This document shows, in pieces, positions 1 to 12,292 of a stretch of DNA of 64,000 nt. The notes beneath the pieces are model-generated. The model searched no databases, had not been told where the DNA came from, and was given only the letters and a program-made list of their open reading frames with translations. The position numbers were made by a program, and so were the translations under genes. Source of the DNA: Manduca sexta (taxonomy: Eukaryota; Arthropoda; Insecta; Lepidoptera; Sphingidae); contig NC_051135.1 of the NCBI RefSeq assembly GCF_014839805.1, positions 13,271,291 to 13,335,290 of the forward strand, read 5' to 3'. Position 1 is the first letter of the stretch; the number at the start of each line of letters is the position of its first letter.

Positions 1-415
1 TTGGTGGAGATGGAAGCATGAAAGTTGGACTGATGATCTTTAATACCAGAAATTGGTGTGGAATTAGTTTACTTCAGAGCTTGGGTGTAGAAAATGTTGA
101 TCTATATAATGTGGCTCATCCCTGTCATCATTTATGTTGTAATATGATTGGACTTATGACATTACATAGTGAAGTTTGGTAAATTTATATTAATTCTATA
201 AAATGATAATTTATATTAATTCTACAAAAAATTTTGTAACTCAGAAATAACTTTTCATTTGTTATATGGGCACGGTAAAGGAACTCAATTGCACCTGATG
301 CTGAGTGGGATAGAAATTAAATAGAGTGTCAGTACTCGGTCCTATTTGAAACTGGATTGCTAGTGCTGTATCTGGAACGTGACACACTAAAGTGTGGAAC
401 TGTGGCGGGTTGCAG

Positions 416-3400
416 GCGTGTACTTCGACACGGCGGAGATCGTGCCGCGCCGCGCGGCGGGGCGCTGGGTGGTGCGCGCGGACGGGCGCGCAGTGGACGG
501 AGCGGCGCCGCAGCACGAGGCGCGCGCGCTGCTCGAGGGACAGGCGCTCGCTCGCCGCGCGCACGCACACCACGTGGGCTTGCACATCGGTACGGACCAC
601 ACTCCTTAGATCGTGCCGCGCCGCAGCACGAGGCGCGCGCGCTGCTCGAGGGACAGGCGCTCGCTCGCCGCGCGCACGCACACCACGTGGGCTTGCACAT
701 CGGTACGGACCACACTCCTTAGATCGTGCCGCGCCGCAGCACGAGGCGCGCGCGCTGCTCGAGGTTACAGGCGCTCGCTCGCCGCGCGCACGCACACCAC
801 GTGGGCTTGCACATCGGTACGGACCACACTCCTTAGATCGTGCCGCGCCGCAGCACGAGGCGCGCGCGCTGCTCGAGGGACAGGCGCTCGCTCGCCGCGC
901 GCACGCACACCACGTGGGCTTGCACATCGGTACGGACCACACTCCTTAGATCGTGCCGCGCCGCAGCACGAGGCGCGCGCGCTGCTCGAGGGACAGGCGC
1001 TCGCTCGCCGCGCGCACGCACACCACGTGGGCTTGCACATCGGTACGGACCACACTCCTTAGATCGTGCCGCGCCGCAGCACGAGGCGCGCGCGCTGCTC
1101 GAGGGACAGGCGCTCGCTCGCCGCGCGCACGCACACCACGTGGGCTTGCACATCGGTACGGACCACACTCCTTAGATCGTGCCGCGCCGCAGCACGAGGC
1201 GCGCGCGCTGCTCGAGGGACAGGCGCTCGCTCGCCGCGCGCACGCACACCACGTGGGCTTGCACATCGGTACGGACCACACTCCTTAGATCGTGCCGCGC
1301 CGCAGCACGAGGCGCGCGCGCTGCTCGAGGGACAGGCGCTCGCTCGCCGCGCGCACGCACACCACGTGGGCTTGCACATCGGTACGGACCACACTCCTTA
1401 GATCGTGCCGCGCCGCAGCACGAGGCGCGCGCGCTGCTCGAGGGACAGGCGCTCGCTCGCCGCGCGCACGCACACCACGTGGGCTTGCACATCGGTACGG
1501 ACCACACTCCTTAGATCGTGCCGCGCCGCAGCACGAGGCGCGCGCGCTGCTCGAGGGACAGGCGCTCGCTCGCCGCGCGCACGCACACCACGTGGGCTTG
1601 CACATCGGTACGGACCACACTCCTTAGATCGTGCCGCGCCGCAGCACGAGGCGCGCGCGCTGCTCGAGGGACAGGCGCTCGCTCGCCGCGCGCACGCACA
1701 CCACGTGGGCTTGCACATCGGTACGGACCACACTCCTTAGATCGTGCCGCGCCGCAGCACGAGGCGCGCGCGCTGCTCGAGGGACAGGCGCTCGCTCGCC
1801 GCGCGCACGCACACCACGTGGGCTTGCACATCGGTACGGACCACACTCCTTAGATCGTGCCGCGCCGCAGCACGAGGCGCGCGCGCTGCTCGAGGGACAG
1901 GCGCTCGCTCGCCGCGCGCACGCACACCACGTGGGCTTGCACATCGGTACCACACTACTTTATGGATTCAGCTTCACTTCATGCTCTAGCTGTAGAGCAA
2001 AGCTGGATCCATATTGGTTCCTTTTTTTCTTTATTTTTTTTTAATTTATATCTTCTTTTCCCTATTACTAAAACCAAATGAATATTTTTTTTATTATATA
2101 TGTAGATTTTCCCGCCCTCACACCCACCACTACAACTCCTGTAAGCTAAGATCGAGTGGCACGCATTATATGACACCAAATATCGAAACTCAGCGACGCA
2201 CAACTTACATCCCAACACATTTTAGTCCTCATTAAATGTTTACAAACAAATAAACAAATGCACCCAAATACACCTTGAATTCACTCTAGTGTGTACAAAA
2301 GAATCGAGCCATGAATAAATCTTACTCCATTGTAATGTGTAGACGAATCGTCCCGGCTGATCGCGACGGGCGGCGCGGCCGTCAACAAGGAGCTGCTGCA
2401 GATATTCGCGGACGTGTTCAACGCACCCGTCTACGTACTGGTACGTTATATTTACGAACATGGTGGTAGGATATATTTTATTTCCGCCCAGATAGCGACC
2501 ATCATATATGAGGTGTTAAAACTCGCCATAGTGGTCCACGTAAGTGTCGCATTCCGGGATCAGCCTGTGTATATTCAGTGACAACAGGCCGGCATTATTA
2601 TGTCGACTGTCGAGGAGTAATTATCTCTCGTCAGTCAACATTTTTTTGGATTCCTGAGTTGAGAAAACAAAATACTATCACAAAGATGTAAAAAATAAAA
2701 GTAATAATGTTTGCAGGAGCAGCACGGTAACGCGGCGCTGCTCGGGGCCGCCATCCGCGCCGCAGACGTGTGGAGCGCCGCCATCGGACTCAAACTCATA
2801 GGTAACACCACTTGCATGACGCAAAGTTACATAACTTTACCTGATGGTGACTGCAAGTGGAGTCTTGATTTAGTAACATTTTAGAAAAGAAAATTGAAAT
2901 TCTCGAATACAATGTACCGAAACCTTTAGTACCTAAGAGGAAATAATTATAAGCATAATAAAAAAAAATCATGATTTCTGAGAGGGTTGTGCAATCATAT
3001 GAAAATTTTAATTAATTTATTCCTTATTTTACGAGCATATAAATGAACTGTTCTAAATAACAATAAAAAATTAAATTCTATTTTTGTTCTCCTCTCCTCA
3101 TTATGTCTTTACTTGAAAATGATTTTGAAAAGAGCAACACCAAAGTTTCTGGCCCGTTCTTCACTGGTGAGAACTACATGAACTGGTGGTAGAGTTAATA
3201 TGGACGGAATCAAAATAATTTATAACATTTTACGGATTCAAATAAATCGTTTCACGTAAAAAAAAAATAATTGTAATTATCTATGATTTTTCTAACTAGC
3301 TAAGTTTGTTCCAGGATCTGAGCCGACCGTATCGCCCGTGGCGACTCCCTACCCGGACCACGACAAGATCTACACGCCCATGTTAGCGCGCTACAGGGAG

Positions 3401-3430
3401 CTCATAGAGACCATTCCCAAACTGGACTAA
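416..3430 (+). CDS. XYLB: Xylulokinase (xylulose kinase), C-terminal part, 4 exons
   Basis: This is the C-terminal end of an FGGY-family D-xylulose kinase, a cytosolic enzyme that phosphorylates xylulose with ATP to feed the pentose phosphate pathway. Coding exons are 416-589, 2343-2440, 2717-2801 and 3315-3430 (TAA at 3428). All have GT/AG borders and phases 1, 0, 1 that join without a break. The first exon reads GVYFDTAEIVP then ALLEGQALARR, which parallels the animal XYLB segments around FYFD and ALIEGQ. The second carries the FGGY-kinase glycine motif ATGGAAVNKELLQIFADVF followed by APVYVL. The third reads EQHGNAALLGAAIRAADVW. The last ends in ARYRELIETIPKLD. The 5' exons lie left of the window; positions 1-415 read as intron. 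The gene converges on SF3A1. Its first intron here holds the exon-derived minisatellite. Family assignment is strong and the exon borders are good. Confidence 0.9.
505..1951 (+). repeat. 113-bp exon/splice-donor minisatellite, about 13 copies, in XYLB
   Basis: A near-perfect tandem array starts inside the XYLB exon that ends at 589 and fills the next intron. Copy 1 is the exon end itself; twelve further copies begin with agatcg at 608, 721, 835 and then every 113 bp to 1852. Copies are almost identical; the third has a 1-bp insertion (gaggttacagg for gagggacagg), and the last ends early at a cggtaccac junction. The unit equals window positions 437-453 joined to 512-607, fused at a 7-bp shared gcgccgc. 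It therefore looks like a duplication spanning the exon/intron border that lost 58 bp before it was amplified. Each copy repeats the exon codons, the donor catcg|gtacgg, a downstream in-frame TAG and one CACGTG box. Only the first donor gives a full-length kinase. Confidence 0.95.
2466..2640 (+). repeat. Interspersed repeat, 'cgcc(c)ggatagcgaccat' family
   Basis: The segment in the second visible XYLB intron shares the blocks ccgccc-gatagcgaccat, ttcgccatagt-gcc-acgtaagtgt and atctctcgt-caac with copies at about 26795-27320 and, more diverged, 34755-34900. No coding capacity was seen. It is an old, non-autonomous interspersed element of unknown class. Confidence 0.55.
2985..3250 (+). repeat. 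Interspersed repeat shared with cadherin intron (copy at 43538-43803)
   Basis: About 260 bp align by eye with 43538-43803: acgagcatat-aatgaactg, then ttgcccgttcttc-ctggtgagaact, then ggtagagttaatat-gacggaatc and tataacattttac. It lies in the last XYLB intron. The two copies are diverged at roughly every fifth to tenth base. Class unknown; no open frame of note. Confidence 0.6.
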
Positions 3431-3579
3431 ACGAAACCCTAAAATTGATTTTGACATTCCAAATATTTTCCTAAGCTTAAATGTATCATCGTCACATTTT
3501 GTAACTTATAGTTTTCCGTTATTTGGTAGTTACTTCCTGCGACTAAGACAGACAAAAACAAACACACATCATGTATTTA

Positions 3580-3716
3580 TCTCCGAAAGGGGGGGGGGTA
3601 CCCAGAGGCGCAACCAGAGTCCCCACTTTTCGCAAGCCTATCGCCATATTGGGCACAGATTTCAGACTCCGGGCTGATATTGAGCAAAACAACCCAAATA
3701 AGATACACTAAAATTA
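3580..3716 (+). repeat. Repeat of the 'ccccgaaggggtaggcagagg' family
   Basis: One of several copies, recognised by the blocks ccgaa-gggg, cagaggcgcaac, acccacttttcgc, gcctatcgccatat-gggcac and gactc-gggctgatattgagca. Other copies are at 23012-23092, 26566-26715, 31190-31402 and 38483-38690. A better-preserved copy continues into a 'cccgac-cgattcgaac' stretch. Such elements are common in lepidopteran genomes. No coding potential. Confidence 0.65.
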
Positions 3717-6059
3717 CTAAATAAAAAAACTTTACATCTCCTCTTACTTGCTACAGGAAGTGATTACCAAATATATGATAAGATATAAAAAATATTAGAA
3801 ACGCGATTATCTTTCGACATATCAATTTATAAACGCATTGCTGAATTTGGTTACTGAGTTGACATGTTTCCTAATAGGCGAAATGTACGACATAATATCA
3901 CGAGCAAATATTTTTCACGACTGAAAATTTATATTTAATATATGACTATTTAAATTTCCATGATTGACATATCAAATCGTTGCCTTTACTAACAAAATTT
4001 TAGAAGATTTTACTTGTTATTAAGCATACTTGTTTTAGCTAGTCTAAGTAATGTATGTTGCAAACTAAGCAGTAATTGGCGCAAGTAATCGCTCAGTGTA
4101 GAAAATTCGCATGAACCACTCTCTTCTAGGCAATTTTGTGGATCAATGGAATTTCATTGTATTATTTTTATTAAAAGAATAATGAATTTTTATGATCCTA
4201 AAAGTGGCAATACTTATTTTGGGTAATATTTAAAGCTTTCGATCTTTCTGAGAACAGAACATTAAAAAATATTTATAAAACAAGTCTGTTTTGTACTATA
4301 AGATAGTAGTGGAAGTGGATAGTAGTTTTTAGCGCCAGTTACTGTCATAAGAGTTAATATAAAGCTTACAAGTGCCTTTAACGGTCTGATAGGAAACTAA
4401 TGAATTTCGACTATTTACACATTCCATTAGCATTTACTATATTATAATTGTTTTTATTGTTATCTATATTATGCCGTTTATACACTGCGTTAGTATCATA
4501 ATGCTTACAGGTTTGTTTCATAAACACCTAGAAAATAGTCACAGAAATTAAGATGATTTGTAATCTTTATGATAATTTAGATTTCCTATAGGTTACACAT
4601 ATCGTATCGTATAGTAAATTAATAAATCCATATCTACGACCGTAATCATGTGAAGAATTCAAGATATAATCATACTTATCGAATTCTTTGTTAGTTCCGA
4701 TACCTCGTGGAATCTACGCAGTTTGTAAACGGTTCCTAAGAATCTAAATGTTGTGAACACTCGTTTTGATGTTTTTATTTATATTTTATACGACACGCTG
4801 TGGTGCTTATAGATACGTAACTAATGTGCAATTTATACATTCCTGTTTTTGTGTTTTTCACGACCTGTGTATTTAGTTTTAAATTTCAGATTGTTAAGGC
4901 TTATTTACCAACAACCGATTACACAGAAAGTGACCGATATATGACAAATATTGGGTCAGCCCTTGTAATGAAACGTGTTTGCTGTTTGAAGACCGGTGAC
5001 CTAAGTTTTGTATATCTGTGTGGAATGAGTAAAATTTTAAGTTGTACATGTTGATGTTAAGTAAGATATGTCAACTTAAAATATTCGTCCAAATGTATTT
5101 TCCAATTTGACTTACTACTAGCATAGTGTAAATAAGCCTTTATAAATTTTATTTATGATTATTTTTTTATACTATGGATACATGTTATATTATTTATGTT
5201 TTAAATTGAGTGATTTTATAAACTTGGAAATTATATGAAGATCTGAATTTGATTGTATAATTTTAATTGTCTTTTATATTTTTATAATTCGTTTATTATT
5301 GCTATAATATATCCAAGACATTATATTTATTCAACTATATTTTAAATAACAGAAGAGATATATAAAATCGTAGATTGTGTAGAGTGTAAACATTTCATGA
5401 CTCCATGTTTATGAGCTTCCACATTAGATTTCAAAGATAGATTAATAATGTACATGTGTTTTAATCACTTGCTATTCGAGAATTTGTCTAAACTTATTTG
5501 TATGCGTGTTTCATAATTTTCCTGAATTAATTTCCTTTGTGCCTACATTGCGGAATAGGCACTCTAGTCTAATATGTTTTGTATTTATTATAATACATGG
5601 GTCGGGATAGTATATTATAATAACAATCATGCAGCTTTGTTACTATTTTTACATGTTTTTAATAAATGTTTACTAAAAGAAGTACTTTTTCTTCCACTGC
5701 CTTAAATTATTTTGCATCAGTATATTTAATTTCAAACTGAAAATGTTTCGGTCAAAGTTATCATGGTAACTTTACCTATGTTTGCTTTCGCCAATAGTAA
5801 AAATAAATCGTAATAATAGTGTACTAACAGCCCTTTTCAATAAACGATCCCATTATCAATCTTCAATCCAATTTCGAGAATGAACCAATCAAAATACCTC
5901 TTTGTAAGCATGTCAAAAAACTTTGTTCTAATTGGAAAACTTTTGAGACTGATAGAAAAAAAGCGATTAGTTTCGTTTATTGCAAATTGCGGTAAATTTA
6001 ATAATTGTTACTATTAGAAATTCAATTCGTATTAGCTCTACTATTTTTTTTTGGTAAAG

Positions 6060-6245
6060 TTAGTCACCGAGGTAAAGTAACCCATCTGCTGGAGATAGGC
6101 TTCCTCCAATATGCGCCATTTTACTTTGTCTTCGGCCTGTCGCATTCAGTTCTTACCAGGAACCTTTTGCAGATCGTTACTCCACCTAGCTGGAGGGCGT
6201 CCTACACTACGTTTGCCGAGCCGTGGTCTCCACTCAAGAACTATA
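6060..6245 (-). mobile_element. RTE-type LINE 3' end fragment, antisense
   Basis: Read on the minus strand, the segment encodes the end of an RTE-like reverse-transcriptase ORF: GRPPARWSNDL, then WRILEEAYLQQM. This pattern (GRPP-RW-DDL followed by LGEAYVQQ) is typical of the C-terminus of insect RTE elements. It has frameshifts and is 5'-truncated. Related ends occur at 28987-29118, 53440-53600 and 55209-55374. Confidence 0.6.
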
Positions 6246-6499
6246 AATATACAAATCTATACTATCAAATATACACACTACATTCAAATAAAACAAATAT
6301 AGATATAGCTATCATTTATTCAGCATATTACATTTTTTCTACACCAATTTGCACCATAATTTCATTTGAAGTTGAAAAATAAGAAAAGTCTAGAATATTT
6401 ATTATTATTTACCTAGGTTTGTGTAAGGTTGGCTAGGTTTTCCAATCATGTTGAAAGACAAATGTCACAGCAAAATATTGAATTTACTAGTAACAAAAT

Positions 6500-6505
6500 T
6501 TTATT
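6500..6505 (-). promoter_or_regulatory. Polyadenylation signal of SF3A1 (AATAAA)
   Basis: TTTATT on the plus strand reads AATAAA on the gene strand, about 120 bases past the SF3A1 stop. It is the nearest canonical signal downstream of that stop. Confidence 0.5.
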
Positions 6506-6625
6506 GAAATATACTATAGGTATTTAGTGTTACTCTCTTTTAAACAAGTTCTATTGAAAAATACAGTACACATTTACTGTCAATATCTCTTAGTAATAGA
6601 GATCTTATAAGGTAACAAGTTAATG

Positions 6626-9600
6626 CTATTTCTTGCGTCCACCGCGCTCCTTGACTTGCAGTTGTATGACGGCGCCGGGCGGCAGGTTGTAGTACGCCAG
6701 GGTGTTGGTATCTTTGAAGAACAGGCCCTGAGAAAAAAATTATTTAAATTAATACATACACAAATCTTGTTAACTTAAAGTGGTATAGATTGATATTATT
6801 TTGCTATAGTATATCACTTGATAATTCATTCAGATTTTTAAATGGCACGTCTTAACATTGGCTAGCTAATAAGTTATAAAGCCAACAAGACAGCACAGCG
6901 TCTAGAGTATTACAAGCGTATCGCATATCAGTACTCTTTCTAAGTCATTTTCCGTATTCAATGGAGCACTCAAGGTACCTTTGCCTACAAAGTAGGTTGT
7001 AGAATAGAATATACCTCGTAATGCAACTTCTGCTTGGCTGTGGGCATGCTGGTGGATCTCTGCAGGATGTTCTTGACCTCCGCGACAGTGGTACTGAGCG
7101 GCAAACTCAGAGGCAGCGAGCGACCGTCCAACCGCCACTCCGCGCGCTCCGGCAACGACGGCAGAACCACCTGGAGGATGAATATTACAGTTATAAAAGA
7201 ATTTAAAACTTTATAAAGATGTTTTTATTTTGATATTTTACGTGTTAAATACACAATGGGGTCTGAATGTAGAGCACATCGTAATTTAGAAGGCTATAGA
7301 AATACTAAAGAAAACCAAATTTACCATAAGGTTCAGGTGATGATAATACAATTTTATATGATTTATGCACAGATCGGACCGTCTTCCTCTGCCAAGTAGT
7401 CAAGACCTGCGCCTAGTACAAAATCCAAACATACCCCTATAGTACTGTATGTCAAACTAGAAATAAGTGTACCTGTAGAGGTACCGCGCCGGGGTGCCTG
7501 GTAAGCCACGTGGTCTCCGGCTCGAGCGAGTCGTCTGTGCGGGCGCGCTTGGCGGCGGGGCCCTCCTCCTCCTCCGCGGGGGGCACCGGGCCCCCCACCG
7601 CGCCGTAACCAAACGCCGCCGGGTTCACGGCTCCTGTAAATTAAAAGGATAAAAGTGTGTTTGGGGCATTTTCTTAGTGATAACATGAAATAAACAATTT
7701 TCATTCTGGCTAATTTCAACCTAGTCAGTTGGTATCTTTATGGGCAAATGGGCAACATTTGGTGACCATCACGATATACCACATCGAACAGGCTGATATC
7801 AAATGTGTACTAATCTGTTCTAACCCAATGGTTACTTTGTTTGTCAAGATGACAGAATATGTCAAAAGTCCTTACCAACGGGTCCGACAGCGCCCACAGG
7901 CGTAGGTATAAGGGGCGGGCGTGGCGCCAGCGGCGGGATCACCATCAGCGGCGGCAGTGGCTGCAGCAGCACGGGTGTGGGGGCCGGCGCAGGCGCAGGG
8001 GCGGGGGCCCGCGCGGGGGGCGGAGGCACACGACCCGCCGGCACGCGGCCCGACGGCGCTGATACCGGCTTCGGACCTATCTTCTCTTTCTCCTCGTCAG
8101 GAAGGAGACCTTTGACCTAAATGTACACAAATTTCGTTAAAGTAATCATAATGAAATGAAACACTGGATGTTAGAAAATTAACTTATATCCACTAATAAA
8201 ATATATTTAACATTACGGATACTAGTGGAAATTGCTAATGGTACCTTGTGTATCTGCTGTATCTGATCCTCGAGCGTGATATGCGCACGAGCGGCACGAG
8301 TGGCGGCCTCCACGGAGGAGGTGTGTCCGTCCCACGTGACGCGGTCGTCGCGGCGCCGCTCTTCCTCGCCAATCTTCTTACCGATCGCAGTCTCCTCGTC
8401 ACCCACACCAAAGATATCCGTACGACGCTCTGCGAGCTGTGGTGTTTAAAACATTAAATGAAGTAATATTCTAGATATTTTTCTGTGAATACGTAACAAA
8501 CAGTCTGTAACACTGATGCAGTGATAATTGTCTGGCTTTTAACCATACCTGTTTGAGCGACGCTTCGATGGCAGCGCCAGGGGCGAGGGCCTCGTCACGG
8601 TCAGTTCTCTCGGCGGTGGCGCGGTCGCGCTGCTCCAGCCAGCGCGGGTCGAGCAGGCCGATACGCACGTGGTCCGCCACTTTGTTCGCGGGGATCTTCT
8701 CTCCCGTAATGGGGGACACGAGCCACTCCTCGCTGGCCGGCGACGGCCGCGGCTTGGCCTCTTTCGGGTTGTACTTCTTGACGACGACGCGGTCGGGTCG
8801 CGGCGGCAGCGGCGCCTCCTCTCCGCGGTCGTGACCTTCGTCATCCGAGGACGAGCTCTCTTCTTCCATATCCTGTACGCGATTGTCATCAGGTCGCTGT
8901 TGCTGCTGCGTCCTATCCTCCATTTCGGCCAAATCATCTTCCGATTCAGAATCAGATTCGGATTCGAGCTGCATCTCTGTGTCGTCGTCCTCGTTGGGCG
9001 CGTGCGAGATGTCTTCGCCCCTCTCTTGTGCGAGAACTCGCGCTCCGACCTCCAACGGCGTTGTTGGCGGCGGGAAGTCGCCAGGCTCTCCAGCCGGGTA
9101 GTCCACAGTCTCTACCACTACAAAGTCATGCCAGTCGATGGAAGCGTACGCGAGTCGTTCTTTCTCGACCTTCGCTTCGTCAGCAGCCTTGCGTCGCGAC
9201 TGGTGGGAGTGCCACGCAGCGCGGCTGCGCGCCTGCTCTAGTATTCCACTACGAACCTCTGCACCTAATTTTGACACTAACTCCTTCGGCGGCAGTAACA
9301 CTTTCGTATACTGCTCCAGTAAACGAGTGAAGTACTGGAACAAGGAGTGTTGTGGACGAAGGAAATCGAACTGGTGGTTACGTTCTTCCTTCTTCATTAG
9401 GTCTGTTAGAAACTGACGACCATTCCTGGCCACAAACTGCGCTGTAAGCTTTACAATATCGAGCTCCAAAGCGGATATGGATGGTGGGTCGGCGATGAAC
9501 TCAAAGTCTGGTGGCGGGTCGCGTGGTGGCGGCGGTTCGGCCGGAGCAGCTGCCTTAAGGAGTTCCTGTTGTCGCGCCGCAGTGGCCGGAGCAAGACCTG

Positions 9601-11111
9601 ACCGCTGTTGTGGTGGCATGAGACCAGGAGCTGGGGGCATGGACTCAGGTCCTAAACAGAGAGTAATGTGAATTTATCAAAATGAGATATGACAGTAAGT
9701 TTTTAAGGCATTCACATTTTATTTATGCCTAATAATAAGAAAGGTGAGTACAAACTGAATAGCAAAAATGGATCTTATAATTTCAATTTGTTTTACAATC
9801 TGTTGCATGAGTTATGCAAAATTCATTATTATTATATAAACAACATTCAAGGCTAAAAACATATATGGCTATTTTATCCTTGCATGACTATCAGCCATAA
9901 TAAGAGATTCAACTCAGTAAGTTATATGCTAAGTAAAAACCTGCATCATCATAACTATTTCATAAACACATGTTATCATCAATATTACTTGAAAGTCTGA
10001 TTTAAGTAAAGATTATGTAAAAATGTTGTTTATTAAATAGTTTCAGTAGCTTAAGTGCTTACTTAAGACCCTACTTAAAGATAAGATTGGTTTAGTAACC
10101 ACAGTTTTAAAAACACCTTCAATCTATTGCGAAAGTGGAAAAATCAGAACAGTTTCTTTTACAAAATTACGAATGTTTATTTTGTTTGGTTCGCTCTTAA
10201 GATTGGCTCAAACATGAAGATTGGGATCATTAGTAGAAAGCCAACAAAATACTGCCCTTAAATTGTCATTGATATGTATTGAGACGTAAATATTTCATAA
10301 TTACCTTTCCCCTCCCTGATCTCCTTGACTTTGTGCTGATAGTAAGCATGATAAGGGTCTCCAGAATTGAGGAAATTGAATTTAGGGTTTCCGAGTTCAT
10401 TTTGTCTAATTCTCGCTTCAAACTCTGGCCCATTACGGGCAACGAAGCTGGCTGTCTTGTCAACAATATCTGTGAGAGATGGTTAAAGAAATTTTTTGTA
10501 TACTTGTTTCTGAAAATAAACTTTTTGATTAATAAAACAATGTAGAACTTACTTCACTCTTGTTAATGTAAACAAGAATTTATATTTACTGTGGCTTATG
10601 TATTTTTGGCTTATGCTCATACATTATTAAACAATAATGAAATTATAAGAGCATCTTCACTACATTTTACTAAACAAGAGTCAGTTCAATATCAAATCCT
10701 TATTTATTGACTGGAAGAAACATAGCCCTTTGTATTTTCTGCAACCATATTTGGTATATTATGGTATTGTATCGTATTGTAACGTAAACCATTTATGCGG
10801 TTACCAGGCTAGTAACCAGGCGGTGTACGTGGTTTCCAGCACTTCATATGAGTATCCTACCTGGAAACCACGCAATGGGTGCCGTGTCAGGAAATTATTA
10901 TTACTGTAAGAGGTTATATATAATTTCGTATATAAAGCACAATTAAGTCAATTTATATCTGCATATACCACCGTTTATAATTTAAAAGGATACTTCTAAC
11001 TTCGGGCGGCGGGTAAATAATGCCAATAACTGGTGGCGGGGGCACTTGCAGCTCCTCTGGAGGACCGTCCATCGTTTGCCCAGGAGGCATCAAAACGTCG
11101 ATGGAAGGCAT
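6626..11111 (-). CDS. SF3A1: Splicing factor 3A subunit 1 (SF3a120), complete, 8 exons
   Basis: SF3A1 is a nuclear subunit of the U2 snRNP. It helps U2 dock at the branch point and contacts U1 through its C-terminal ubiquitin-like domain. Exons on the minus strand are 11111-10994, 10469-10305, 9651-8549, 8436-8245, 8116-7876, 7633-7473, 7170-7015 and 6727-6626. All have GT/AG borders and the joined frame is 745 aa, close to the roughly 790 of vertebrates. It opens MPSIDVLMPPGQTMDG and reaches a first SURP module at about residues 40-92 (NIVDKTASFVARNGPEFEARI). A second SURP lies at about 144-195 (LTAQFVARNGRQFL). An acidic SESDSESEDD stretch and the motif VSPITGEKIPANKV follow, then a Pro/Ala-rich segment (about 560-600) and a ubiquitin-like fold. 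It ends QLQVKERGGRKK. The large third exon is intact. Nothing is missing. Confidence 0.96.
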
Positions 11112-12292
11112 TTTAAGGCCAATAATTTAGTATTTTAGCACAATAACTAGTTTATTTCACTGTATTTATTACCAAATTACAAAAAAATTAAACACCACCA
11201 AAACTGACAACATAGCGTGGAATGCAGCATAGATAATACAATTATATAGATTATAGAATGCAGTGGACTGAATGAGAGTGAATGGAACACGAAAAAATTT
11301 ATCACGGTCACAGACTATAATAAAGACATGCATTTTTAAGTTACATTTTAGTACCAATAATAAAACGTTACCATAAGTCCCAATAATAATACCAATGAAA
11401 AAAAAATACATTTATATATATAAAAATTAATTGCTGTTCGATAGTTTCTAGATTTGTACAATTTTTGTATGGTTTTGTTCGTTGTAGATGGTGATTCAAA
11501 AAAACACTTCAGAAAGTTCAAAAGAACAACAAACGAATAAAAAACATCAAAATGGGTCCGATTGTTTTTTTTTTGCGTTAGAATTTGAAAAAAAAAGCGG
11601 CGATAGCCTAGTTGGGTGTGGAACGGACTGCCGAGACGAATGTCCGCAGGTTCAAATCCCTAAAGCACACGCCACTGACTTTTCTAAAAAATTATGTGTG
11701 TATTCTTTGCGAATTATCGCTTACTTTAACGGTGAAAGAAAACATCGTGCGGAAACCTGCATATCTAAGAAATTATCTATAGGATTTTTCGCGGGTGTGT
11801 GAAGTCTACCAATCCGCATTAGGCCAGCGTGGTGGACTAAGGCCTAATCCCTCTCAGTAGTCGAGGTGGCCCGAGCCCAACAGTGGGACATTATATAATA
11901 CAGGGCTGATATTATTATAATAATCGTTGATCAATAGTTATAATCAAATAAGTTGCAAGTGACAATAAGTACACAGGGTCATCTTGTTTTAAAAAAAAAT
12001 ACACGTCCCATTGATAACCTCCTCCTTTCTTTGCAGTCGGTTAAAAATCAATCTTTCAAAGTGTTTATCGGAACTAGAAAAACCAATTCTAAATAAATAA
12101 TAGGATTCTAAAACATTTTTTTTTTTATATTAAATTCCTACCGCAGTCTTTCCGTTGTGGCTCTGATGACATTAAAGGTTCTTAGTACGTCTTTAGGCCA
12201 TAAACACTACTCAAAATAAATTAAGTTTCTACTTAGTAGATACCTAGTAGGTACTTTATAAAAAATACACATACTATAAAAACATAGACAAT
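11112..12292. other. Upstream region of SF3A1; intergenic DNA with one SINE
   Basis: AT-rich sequence upstream of the SF3A1 start, up to the stop of the small membrane-protein gene. It contains the full-length SINE at 11597-11926. I found no TATA box that clearly belongs to SF3A1. The open frames at 11169-11411 and 11488-11802 are low-complexity or run through the SINE, and I do not call them genes. Confidence 0.5.
11597..11926 (+). mobile_element. tRNA-derived SINE, best-preserved copy
   Basis: The head looks like a tRNA promoter: box A-like tagcctagttgg and, about 45 bases on, box B-like ggttcaaatccc. The body has the blocks tgtgtgtattctttg, ttatcgcttactttaacggtga, gtgaagtctaccaatccgc and ggcctaatccctctcagtag. 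The tail cagggctgatattattata is AT-rich. Six more copies in this window share these blocks in both orientations (21441, 29468, 30487, 41307, 48831 and 61595). Pol III-type heads and variable tails identify a SINE family rather than a DNA element. Confidence 0.8.

Larger units (their letters stand above)
3431..6499. other. XYLB 3' region and convergent intergenic DNA
   Basis: AT-rich DNA between the XYLB stop and the SF3A1 polyadenylation side. It holds one copy of the 'ccccgaagggg' repeat at 3580-3716, possible AATAAA signals for XYLB at 3720-3725 and 5661-5666, and an antisense LINE end at 6060-6245. The short open frames (for example 4824-5054) have AT-rich, non-coding composition. I see no further gene. 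Confidence 0.6.

Noticed and set aside
505..1951. Direct repeats as a CRISPR array
   Set aside because: The units are contiguous, with no unique spacers, and lie in a moth gene with introns.
262..2081. Many overlapping long open frames on both strands over the tandem array
   Set aside because: They are repeats of one GC-rich 113-bp unit whose length is not a multiple of three, so all frames stay open for about 111 codons. Only the spliced XYLB exon frame has homology.
8669..9241. 190-codon plus-strand frame and other frames opposite SF3A1 exon 3
   Set aside because: They are antisense shadows of a GC-rich coding exon that clearly encodes SF3A1.
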